In this document: positions 17,315-24,304 of the stretch, one piece after another
Position numbering within the stretch: the first letter of the stretch is position 1
How the letters are laid out: every line of letters begins with the position of its first letter
NCBI GenBank assembly: GCA_019244295.1
Contig: JAFASX010000021.1
Coordinates: forward strand, 1 to 56,925
Direction of reading: 5' to 3'
Source: Pseudonocardia sp.
GTDB lineage: Bacteria > Actinomycetota > Actinomycetes > Mycobacteriales > Pseudonocardiaceae
Length of the DNA stretch: 56,925 nt
Notes under the pieces: generated by a model
Told to the model about the DNA's origin: nothing
Database searches by the model: none
What the model saw: the letters and a program-made list of their open reading frames with translations, nothing else
Made by a program: the position numbers and the translations under genes

Positions 17315-17977
17315 ATGGGAATTTTTAACTCGGAGAAGCTGATCGGAATATCTGTACCAGACCTGGTGGCCGTAACGAACCGTCTCGTTGAGCACTTTCG
17401 TGCTCAGGGCTATGATGTCACCGCGAGTAACGAAGACGGTGACTGGGCTGTCAGTATTACGAAAGGCGGCATGTTCCATGCCGTCGCGGGTCTGAAGACC
17501 GCCCTGAACATCGAGATCTCGGCGCGGCCGGATGGGACGTTTGTCAAGGCTGGCATCGGACTGTTTAAACAGCGAGCGATTCCCGCGCTGATCGTGGGAT
17601 TAGCGTACTGGCCAGCGCTTGTTGGACAGCTGTCTGGCTTGGTTCGTCAAGCCGGCCTGGACGAAGAAGCTGTGAACGTCATCGAAGCGGAGCTTCAGCG
17701 TTACGCTCGGGTACGCGAAGCGGCGAGAGAATCGGAAAATCGCTCACGGAAGGTGGCGAGCACGCCAACGAGTAGGTTCACCGCATTCTGTGCCCGCTGC
17801 GGTGCGCCACTCGGCGAGGCCGCCCGCTTCTGCCCGATGTGCGGCAGTGGTACCGCGGTCCGTAGGCAACGGCCTCGGCCGTTGCCGCCGTTACCTACGG
17901 CGCCCATACCCGGCCAGCTCGATCCTCACCAGGCTGTCCCAGTGATCAAGCGTCGGCCGCGTGAGCTACCCAATTGA
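17315..17977 (+). CDS. Zinc-ribbon protein, partner of the M48 protease
   Basis: Predicted 220-residue protein. Residues 1-90 form an alpha/beta domain with GDWAVSITKGGMFHAVAGLK and a basic KAGIGLFKQR; a hydrophobic stretch follows (ALIVGLAYWPALVGQLSGLV), which could be amphipathic or membrane-associated. The C-terminus has a zinc ribbon (FCARCGAPLGEAARFCPMCG) and a Pro-rich tail. I do not know its function. It starts 3 bp after the M48 gene. Its 3' end overlaps the convergent AhpD-like fragment gene by 12 bp. Confidence 0.75.
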   Translation: MGIFNSEKLIGISVPDLVAVTNRLVEHFRAQGYDVTASNEDGDWAVSITKGGMFHAVAGLKTALNIEISARPDGTFVKAGIGLFKQRAIPALIVGLAYWPALVGQLSGLVRQAGLDEEAVNVIEAELQRYARVREAARESENRSRKVASTPTSRFTAFCARCGAPLGEAARFCPMCGSGTAVRRQRPRPLPPLPTAPIPGQLDPHQAVPVIKRRPRELPN

Positions 17978-18313
17978 CTCGGCGCGCGGTTTCGCGTATC
18001 GCGCTTTGAGCGCGACGTCCTTGTTTAGCGGGTCGTGCGTCTCGTCCGGCTCGATGTCGCCGGCGATTCCGCGGGAATTGAGAACGACGAACATGGCGAT
18101 CAGGTGCATGAGGCGGGCGTCGTCACGATCAACCAGATCGCGGGCGCCGGTGGCTAGCTCAAGGAGCCGATTGACCCACGGTATCTCCGCGTCAAGGCCG
18201 GCTTGGCGGAGTGCCTCGCCGAAAAGTTTGCGGGTGCGCTCGTAGCGCGGCATATTCGACAGAAACCAGCCGACCGACCGGGCCGGGCCAAGCCGCTCGG
18301 CGAGTACCGGCAT
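17966..18313 (-). pseudogene. Core-deleted paralogue of the AhpD-like gene
   Basis: Predicted 115-residue frame closely similar to both ends of the protein encoded at 18397-19020. It has RLGPARSVGWFLSNMPRYER at the start and DRDDARLMHLIAMFVVLNSR ... DPLNKDVALKARYA at the end, but about 64 internal residues are gone, including the CRYCSYGH redox motif. Similar sequence (RLWGFAPSL) continues upstream of the ATG in the same frame without a usable start before a stop codon. I read it as a decayed tandem duplicate; a small truncated but expressed protein cannot be excluded because the remaining frame is open. Confidence 0.65.
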
Positions 18314-18396
18314 CAGGCTCGGCGCGAAACCCCATAGTCGTTGTGGAATGACTCGCGGCGCGGCGACGGCGGCGCGGTGTCGCTAGGTGCCTGCCA

Positions 18397-19020
18397 TTAT
18401 GGTGTCGACGCTGCCCACAGCTCGGCATAGCGCAGCTTGAGGTGGTAGTCCTTGTTGAGCGGGGAGTGGGCTTCGTCCGGCTCGGTGTTATCGGCGTTGC
18501 CGACCGAGTTCAATACGCCGAACATGCGCACCAGGTGCGATATGCGCGCGTCGTCGTAATCGGTCGGGCGCTGGTCCTCGGCGGTCGTCAACGTGATGGC
18601 GCGCTCCAGCCAACGTAGTTCGTTGTGTAATCCCGCGCGGTGAACCGCTTTGACTATATGGTGGCGGATGACTCCGGGTGCCAAGCCGCACAGCTCGCCA
18701 AGGGTACGCTCGCTGAGCGGGAACAGGCGGCCGTGTTCGTGGAGGTAGGCCAGCCCAAGTGCGTAACCATGACCATAGCTGCAGTATCGACAGCCGTTAA
18801 TTAACGAGATAGTTGTGCACAGTAGATGAGTGCGCACGGCGCCAAAAACGCTGAGGGTGCGCTCGTACTGAGGCATATTGCACACGAACCAGCTGAGCGC
18901 CCGGATCGGGCCGAGTTGGGTGACGATGGGCGACATGAGCCGGGGCGGAAAGCCCCAAAGGCGCGTGCCTACATGTTCCAAAAGAACGGTAGCGCCGCGT
19001 TCCAGCGCGCCGGAGACCAT
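18397..19020 (-). CDS. AhpD-like (carboxymuconolactone decarboxylase-fold) protein
   Basis: Predicted 207-residue protein. The central stretch ISLINGCRYCSYGHGYALGL contains C77-x-x-C80-x-x-x-H84, the redox motif of AhpD-like alkylhydroperoxidase-fold proteins. Flanking regions are helical; the C-terminal DEAHSPLNKDYHLKLRYAEL is shared with the neighbouring fragment but is not part of the standard family, so this is a distinct subfamily. I chose the ATG giving MVSGALERGATVLLEH. It lies between its own degraded duplicate and repeat copy B, which starts about 125 bp upstream. Possible role: peroxide or organic peroxide reduction; no partner reductase is encoded nearby. Confidence 0.7.
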   Translation of the reverse strand: MVSGALERGATVLLEHVGTRLWGFPPRLMSPIVTQLGPIRALSWFVCNMPQYERTLSVFGAVRTHLLCTTISLINGCRYCSYGHGYALGLAYLHEHGRLFPLSERTLGELCGLAPGVIRHHIVKAVHRAGLHNELRWLERAITLTTAEDQRPTDYDDARISHLVRMFGVLNSVGNADNTEPDEAHSPLNKDYHLKLRYAELWAASTP

Positions 19021-19145
19021 GACGAAATCTCCCCTGAACTTTCCACGTTCCCCGAGGTCTCCAGAGCTTAGCGCACGATCGCTAGATCGGCTCCTCGCGG
19101 TGAGTGATCTGGAACGTGGAGTATCCGCGGCGGGCAGCGGATTCT

Positions 19146-19461
19146 CCAATGCCGCTAAGTTAAGGATCGTTTCCGCAGGTCAAGAGCGGTTTTCGGTGTC
19201 GAAGATGGCATGATCCGCGGCCTCGCGTCACGCGCCGCGCTGGCGCTGCCTAGGGTTTCGTTGATCTTATGCTCCCGAAGGGATCAGCTTGGTCATGCAT
19301 CACTCCTGGTCAACGCGTCTACATCTGCCCTGACCAGGCCACATGTGTAGCCAAGCGGCAGTGCCGCCGGAGCAAACGATCTTCATTACGCGACGCTAGC
19401 TCCACGCACACGTTGTGTACGCCGCACACGTGCTGCAGCGTGTGCGTGGCGTACACACGGT
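19146..19461 (+). repeat. Repeat copy B (MITE-like core plus palindrome)
   Basis: Same element as 1-316 but in opposite orientation, 316 bp, with scattered mismatches. The left end is CAATGCCGCTAAGTTAAGG at 19147. The core ends near GCGGCAGTGCC (about 19367). The last ~70 bp are the palindrome CCACGCACACGTTGTGTACG ... GTACACAC. The two copies enclose about 18.8 kb of normal genes. Confidence 0.88.
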
Positions 19462-19527
19462 GTGTGCGAGCGTGAGCCGTTCGCCTATGCCCACATCATG
19501 TGTTACTCATCCCCGTGCTCCGTTCCC

Positions 19528-19742
19528 CGATGCCGCGCAATAAGGATCGTTTCCGCGGGTCAGGAGCGGTTTTGGGGGTCGAAGATGGCATGATCCGCAG
19601 CCTCACGCCTCGCGCCGCACTAGCGCTACGTGGGGTTTCGTTGATCTTATGCTCCCGAAGGGATCAGCTTGGTCATGCATCCCCCCGGTCAAGGCGTCTA
19701 CATCTGCCCTGACCAGGCCAAATGCTTAACTAAACGGCATTG
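19528..19742 (+). repeat. Repeat copy C (MITE-like core only)
   Basis: Third copy of the core of A and B, direct to B and 66 bp after it, more diverged and without the palindromic tail. Its right end GCTTAACTAAACGGCATTG is the inverted counterpart of the left end CAATGCCGCTAAGTTAAGG of copy B, giving terminal inverted repeats of about 19 bp and an element length of about 215 bp. No coding capacity; consistent with a MITE. Confidence 0.8.
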
Positions 19743-19989
19743 AGCGGATTCTCGGCCGCGAGTGTCGGCGGGTGGGTAATCGCTGCGATGGCGCAATCGA
19801 CATCGTGAGTTCTCGACATCTGGCGAGTCCAGAAGCTGTCGCGTGTTCCCAGTGGGCTTCCCAGTGGGCGCTGTCTCGGCAAGCCAACGCGTAGGCGGGT
19901 AGGAGAGCTGCCGGTGGAGGAAAACTCGTTGCTGGCTCCAGCCGGAGGACCTTAGGGTGGCGCTACACAGGAGAGGAGGTGGTCCAGCG

Positions 19990-20043
19990 TTGAGTAGCAA
20001 CCGGACTTGTGAGGTGGCTGTCCGCTCGCACCGCGAATCCTGA
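19990..20043 (+). CDS. Putative leader peptide before acyl-CoA dehydrogenase
   Basis: A 17-codon reading frame, MSSNRTCEVAVRSHRES, starts at TTG 19990 with a strong ribosome site (GAGGAGGT, about 8-nt spacing). It ends 173 bp before the fadE gene. Between them lie GC-rich complementary segments and a T6 run. This arrangement resembles a translated leader controlling transcription. I have the impression of seeing near-identical short peptides upstream of genes in other actinomycetes, but I cannot verify conservation here. Only one Cys codon is present, so the sensed signal is unknown. Confidence 0.5.
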   Translation: MSSNRTCEVAVRSHRES

Positions 20044-20102
20044 CGGTCGATGGAAGCCGGTCCGGTGCCGGCAAATCCTGACAGTCACCCGGCCCCCGGG
20101 CT

Positions 20103-20161
20103 CCGAGCAATGGTCCAATTCGGCCGCACGAGAGTGCGGAGCGGCTCGGGGGTCGTTTTTT
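20103..20161 (+). terminator. Terminator-like hairpin with T-run (attenuator candidate)
   Basis: Outer stem CCGAGC (20103-20108) with GCTCGG (20144-20149); inner stem CCGCAC (20124-20129) with GTGCGG (20134-20139) and loop GAGA; then GGGTCG and six T residues (20156-20161). A T-run after a GC-rich hairpin is rare in this genome and looks like a true intrinsic terminator. It lies upstream of the fadE ATG, not after a gene, so it should act as an attenuator. Confidence 0.6.
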
Positions 20162-20216
20162 GTCGGTGCTCTCGCCTATGGTCGGTCACGTCACCGCGTT
20201 GACCGGGAAGGCGATC

Positions 20217-22121
20217 ATGACCACCAGCAGTAAGCAGAGCGACGTCACCGAGAAGCAGGCACGGCAGGTCGCCGAGCAGGCCAGGGAAACCGACTGGCGC
20301 AAGCCCAGTTTCGGCAAGGAGCTCTTCCTCGGTCGTTTCCAGCTGGATCTGGTGCATCCGCATCCCACCGGTGACCCGATGTCGATCGAGCGGGGCGAGG
20401 AGTTGCTGAAGAGGCTCCAGGCCTACTGCGAGACGGAGATCGACCCATATGAGATCGAGCGGGAAAGCATGATCCCCGACCGGGTCATCCAGGGCCTGCG
20501 CGAGCTCGGCGCGTTCGGCATGAAGATCGATAGGCAGTACGGCGGGCTCGGCCTCACCCAGGTCTACTACAACAAGGCATGCGCGCTGGCCGGCTCGGTG
20601 CACCCGACGCTGGCCACGCTGCTGTCCGCGCATCAGTCGATCGGGGTGCCCCAGCCGGTCAAGATGTTCGGCACCGAGGAGCAGAAGGAGAAGTGGCTTC
20701 CTCGCTGCACCAGGGAAATCAGCGCGTTCCTGCTCACCGAGGCCGATGTGGGTAGTGACCCGGCTCGGATGCGGGCTGTCGCCACGCCGGACGGCGACGA
20801 CTACGTGTTGAACGGGGTCAAGCTCTGGACCACCAACGGCGTCGTGGCTGATCTGCTGGTGGTGATGGCTCAGGTGCCCAAGGGTGAAGGGCACCGGGGC
20901 GGCATCACCGCGTTCGTAGTGGAGGCCGCCAGCCCAGGCATCGTCGTGGAGAATCGCAACTCGTTCATGGGCCTGCGTGGCATCGAGAACGGGGTAACCC
21001 GGTTCACCAACGTCCGCATCCCGGGCGAGAACCGGATCGGCAAGGAAGGCCAGGGCCTCAAGATCGCGCTTTCGACGCTCAACGTCGGGCGGCTGTCGGT
21101 GCCCGCGGTGTGCACCGGTACCGCGAAGTGGTGTCTCAAGATCGCCAGGCAGTGGTCGAGGGAGCGGGTGCAGTGGGGTAAGCCGGTTGGTGAGCATGAC
21201 GCGATCGCCGGCAAGGTCGCGTTCATTGCCGCCACCGCCTACGCCCTGGAGGCGATGACTGACCTGTCCGGCGAGATGGCCGACGAGGACCGCAATGACA
21301 TTCGGATCGAAGCGGCGCTAGCCAAACTGTACGCCTCCGAGATGGCCTGGTTGGTGGCCGACGAGCTGGTGCAGATCCGGGGCGGTCGGGGCTTCGAGAC
21401 CGCCGAGTCGCAGGCCGCTCGCGGCGAGCGTGGTGTCCCGGCTGAGCAATTGCTGCGGGATATGCGGATCAACCGGGTGTTCGAGGGCTCGACCGAAATC
21501 ATGCATTTGCTGATCGCCAGGGAGGCGGTCGATGCGCACCTGTCGGTGGCCGGTGACGTCATCGACCCGGAGGTTGAGCTCAAGCGGAAGGCGCAGGCCG
21601 CGAAGAACGCCGGGGTGTTCTACGCGAAGTGGCTGCCTAAGCTCGTTGCGGGCAAGGGAGACGTGCCGACGTCGTTCACCGAGTTCGGCCCGTTGGCCAC
21701 CCACCTGCGGTTCGTTGAGCGCTCCAGCCGCAAACTCGCCCGCGGCACGTTCTACGGCATGTCCAGGTGGCAGGGCAAGCTCGAGTACCGGCAGCGGTTC
21801 CTCGGCCGGATCGTCGATATCGGCGCGGAGCTGTTCGCCATGAGCGCCGTTTGCGTGCGTTCGCGGCGCGACCCCGAGGGTGGCAGCGCGGTTGAGCTGG
21901 CCGACGCTTTCTGCAAGCAGGCTCGGGTCCGAGTCGAGAACCTGTTCAGCGGACTGTGGAGCAACTCCGACGACAGCGACCGGCTGTTGACCCGCCGGGT
22001 GCTCCAGGACCGTTACATCTGGCTGGAAGATGGCGTGCTCGACCCGTCCATCGAGGGCCCGTGGATCGCTCAGGACACCGGAGGGGAGCCGAAGCGGAAC
22101 GTGCACCGGCCGATTCCCTGA
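20217..22121 (+). CDS. Acyl-CoA dehydrogenase, long form (FadE10-like)
   Basis: Predicted 634-residue FAD-dependent acyl-CoA dehydrogenase with a C-terminal extension, similar in length to mycobacterial FadE10 and VLCAD-type enzymes. Motifs are AFLLTEADVGSDPARM (FAD binding), VLNGVKLWTTNG, GTAKWCLKIARQWSRERVQW and VFEGSTEIMHLLIAREAV near the catalytic region. It would oxidise fatty acyl-CoA to enoyl-CoA in beta-oxidation. The ATG at 20217 has a good ribosome site (GGGAAGG). Regulation by the leader peptide and attenuator upstream is likely. The stop is followed at once by a 19-bp hairpin. Confidence 0.9.
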   Translation: MTTSSKQSDVTEKQARQVAEQARETDWRKPSFGKELFLGRFQLDLVHPHPTGDPMSIERGEELLKRLQAYCETEIDPYEIERESMIPDRVIQGLRELGAFGMKIDRQYGGLGLTQVYYNKACALAGSVHPTLATLLSAHQSIGVPQPVKMFGTEEQKEKWLPRCTREISAFLLTEADVGSDPARMRAVATPDGDDYVLNGVKLWTTNGVVADLLVVMAQVPKGEGHRGGITAFVVEAASPGIVVENRNSFMGLRGIENGVTRFTNVRIPGENRIGKEGQGLKIALSTLNVGRLSVPAVCTGTAKWCLKIARQWSRERVQWGKPVGEHDAIAGKVAFIAATAYALEAMTDLSGEMADEDRNDIRIEAALAKLYASEMAWLVADELVQIRGGRGFETAESQAARGERGVPAEQLLRDMRINRVFEGSTEIMHLLIAREAVDAHLSVAGDVIDPEVELKRKAQAAKNAGVFYAKWLPKLVAGKGDVPTSFTEFGPLATHLRFVERSSRKLARGTFYGMSRWQGKLEYRQRFLGRIVDIGAELFAMSAVCVRSRRDPEGGSAVELADAFCKQARVRVENLFSGLWSNSDDSDRLLTRRVLQDRYIWLEDGVLDPSIEGPWIAQDTGGEPKRNVHRPIP

Positions 22122-22165
22122 CCGAAGGACCGCCCGCGTATTTCGCTACGCGGGCGGTCCTTCGG
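22122..22165. terminator. Bidirectional hairpin terminator
   Basis: Perfect 19-bp stem (CCGAAGGACCGCCCGCGTA and its complement) with a 6-nt loop TTTCGC, between the convergent fadE and HtrA-like genes. The stop codon and last codons (LAEGPPA) of the HtrA-like gene lie inside the hairpin. Confidence 0.85.
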
Positions 22166-23342
22166 CTAGCGTTGCGGTTGCCGCGCGTTGGGTTCCGCCT
22201 GTGTCGACCCAGTGCAGGACAACGCGGTCACCAGGGTGGTGGCGTCCGATGACCGAGATCAGGTCGTTGGGTGAGTTGACTGGAGTGTTGTCCAGCGCGA
22301 CGATCAGGTCGCCCTCGGTCAGCCCGACCGCGTCGGCTGGGGAGTCGGAGGACACATTGGTGACCTGGGCACCGGGCTGTGTTGATGGGGAAATCGTGCC
22401 GTCCGGTTGCAGAGCCGGGCCGATGACCGCAATGCCGAGCATTCCGGTCGGCCCGACGTGCGCTTCGTCGGAGGTCACGCCCGACTGGATGGCTCGGACA
22501 ATCGCCATCGCGTCGTTGATCGGGATGGCGTAGCCGGTACCGGCTTGGGTGCTGTACTTGAAGCCCACCGACGCGGCGGTATTGACCCCCACCACCTCGC
22601 CGCGTGCGTTGATCAGAGGACCTCCCGAGTCGCCGGGCCGGATGTCGGCGGCCACTTCGATCAAACCCTTGAGCTGCTCGACGCTGCCGGTCAGCTCGTC
22701 GCTGGTGTTGATCGACTCGTTCAGCGCGGTGACCACGCCGGGCGCGCTCGTCGGCTTGCCTCCGCGCCCACCCGCGTTGCCGACCCCCAGGACCGGGTCG
22801 CCGATCCCGACGGTGTCGGAGTCGCCGATCCGCGTGGTATCCAGGCGCGAGGCGTCGGTCATCCGCAGCACCGCCACGTCATGGTCACGGTCGTAGCCCA
22901 CCACGGTGGCCGGGTAGCGCCGATGGTTGCCAAGGTTGACCACCTCGATGGTGGTCGCGCCGTTGATGACATGGTTGTTGGTCAGCACGTCCCCGCTTGA
23001 GCTGAGCACGATGCCGGTGCCGGCACCTACCGCACCCAGGTGCTCGATCACGGTCTCCACGTCGACCAGACTCGGAGTGACCTTGTTGGCCAGCGCGTCA
23101 ACCTCATCGGGGGTGAACGAACCCTTGGTCACCCTGGGCGTTATCACGGCGGTGCCGTGCTGGTCGACCAGCCGCCGTCCGGCCTGCTGGCCGCCGTTGA
23201 ATAGGGCCACCGCCGCGGCGAGGAACAGAGTGGCCACAATAACCAAGCAGGTCCTGCTGTACCGCCTGCGTCGCCGCCTGGGGGGCGGGTACTGCTCGTC
23301 CCCGAGGTGTCGCCCGCTCCAGGCCAACTCGGTCTCGTCCAC
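22146..23342 (-). CDS. HtrA/DegP-like serine protease with PDZ domain
   Basis: Predicted 398-residue S1C protease. A cytoplasmic tail rich in Arg is followed by one transmembrane helix (CLVIVATLFLAAAVALF). The trypsin-like domain has His124 (TNNHVI), Asp155 (DRDHDVAVLR) and Ser239 (RPGDSGGPL). A PDZ domain fills the last ~95 residues (DSPADAVGLTEGDLIVALDN). It resembles mycobacterial PepA/PepD-type membrane proteases for envelope protein quality control. The GTG start has GGGAGG 7 nt upstream. The terminator hairpin encodes its last residues. The gap 23343-23551 holds no gene that I trust. Confidence 0.92.
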   Translation of the reverse strand: MDETELAWSGRHLGDEQYPPPRRRRRRYSRTCLVIVATLFLAAAVALFNGGQQAGRRLVDQHGTAVITPRVTKGSFTPDEVDALANKVTPSLVDVETVIEHLGAVGAGTGIVLSSSGDVLTNNHVINGATTIEVVNLGNHRRYPATVVGYDRDHDVAVLRMTDASRLDTTRIGDSDTVGIGDPVLGVGNAGGRGGKPTSAPGVVTALNESINTSDELTGSVEQLKGLIEVAADIRPGDSGGPLINARGEVVGVNTAASVGFKYSTQAGTGYAIPINDAMAIVRAIQSGVTSDEAHVGPTGMLGIAVIGPALQPDGTISPSTQPGAQVTNVSSDSPADAVGLTEGDLIVALDNTPVNSPNDLISVIGRHHPGDRVVLHWVDTGGTQRAATATLAEGPPA

Positions 23343-23551
23343 CCCGAAGCCTCCCTCCCCTGATGGTCACTTGGCCCATCAGGAACATTCTCGCCGCTTG
23401 GAGTTGAGCAGCTGATATGAGATTAAATCCAGTTGCGCATCCGAAGAACCCATTAAGTCGGCGGTACCAGGTATTTTTTGCCTCGACGATGGAGATAAGG
23501 AGGTTTGTGGGGCTCGGTGGCATCTATGCGCTCACCGGGTATAAAGACACA

Positions 23552-24304
23552 TCAGTCCAGGCGGTGGGTAACCCGTTCAGTATCCGCGCGGCGATCCAAG
23601 ACGGCCGGGTCGACGTTCCGGCATTGCACGAGCGACGCGCCGGCGCGCAGTACCGCCAGCGGCACCTCAACCAACCCGCCGGTTAACCCGTTGGCGATCG
23701 ACCAGTCGCGCGTGGTCAGCGCTCGATCCCCGGTACCCAGTCCAGCTTTGGCGGCCGCGCTCCGGGCCAGTGTCAGCACCGTGACGGCGTCAGCGCCGTC
23801 CAGGACAGTGGCCGCGGCGGCCGTATCCGCCGCCGGCTCGTCCGGCACGAAAGTGTCGCCGTGTAGCCGCACCTCGGTCGCGTAGTCGATCACACCGGGT
23901 GGCAGGCCTGGCAGCCCGACGCCGAACGCGTTCAACGACAGCGCCACCACCACCGGCGCCTTCACATCCAGCGCGACATTCAGCCGAGCGGCGTCACAGC
24001 ACGCCACGTCCACTCCGGTGGGGTCGGAGCACACCTGCGCTCCGCACCACCACACGCCCAGCATCACGGCGAGAGTCTGCCAATGCGCTGGCAGCAGCAC
24101 CGCCACCCGATCACCTTGGGCCAGATCGCACTCGTCGCGTAGCAGGTTGGCGGTCTTGGCCGCCCAGTTCGCCAGTGTCGTGCCCGACAGCTCAATGCGT
24201 TCGCCGGTCGCGTCGTCGTAGTAGGTGACCAGCGGTGCGGCTGGGTCTCGGGCCAGTATCGGCCCGAGCAGCTCGTCGGTGAAGTTCGAGCTCAGTCCAC
24301 GCAC
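23552..24304 (-). CDS. TIGR03089 family protein
   Basis: Predicted 250-residue protein resembling the N-terminal half of AMP-forming ligases, as in the actinobacterial TIGR03089 family (Rv3268-like). LVTYYDDATGERIELSGTTL and DRVAVLLPAHWQTLAVMLGVWWCGA match the family. The catalytic P-loop and the C-terminal domain of acyl-CoA synthetases are absent, so it is probably not an active ligase. The GTG start overlaps the end of the LytR-CpsA-Psr gene by 13 bp, giving translational coupling. This gene beside a CpsA-like gene is also the order I recall in mycobacteria. Confidence 0.85.
   Translation of the reverse strand: MRGLSSNFTDELLGPILARDPAAPLVTYYDDATGERIELSGTTLANWAAKTANLLRDECDLAQGDRVAVLLPAHWQTLAVMLGVWWCGAQVCSDPTGVDVACCDAARLNVALDVKAPVVVALSLNAFGVGLPGLPPGVIDYATEVRLHGDTFVPDEPAADTAAAATVLDGADAVTVLTLARSAAAKAGLGTGDRALTTRDWSIANGLTGGLVEVPLAVLRAGASLVQCRNVDPAVLDRRADTERVTHRLD

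Noticed and set aside
1..19461. The inverted repeats as ends of a composite transposon carrying 18.8 kb
   Set aside because: The enclosed genes (purK, purE, accD, birA, hisN, conservon) are ordinary core genes, and no transposase gene belongs to the repeats; independent insertions or an inversion explain it better.
23417..23686. Plus-strand frame with an AAGGAGG sequence before a GTG near 23507
   Set aside because: It overlaps the 3' end of the TIGR03089 gene antisense, has no recognisable family, and ends without conserved features; the AAGGAGG is probably chance.
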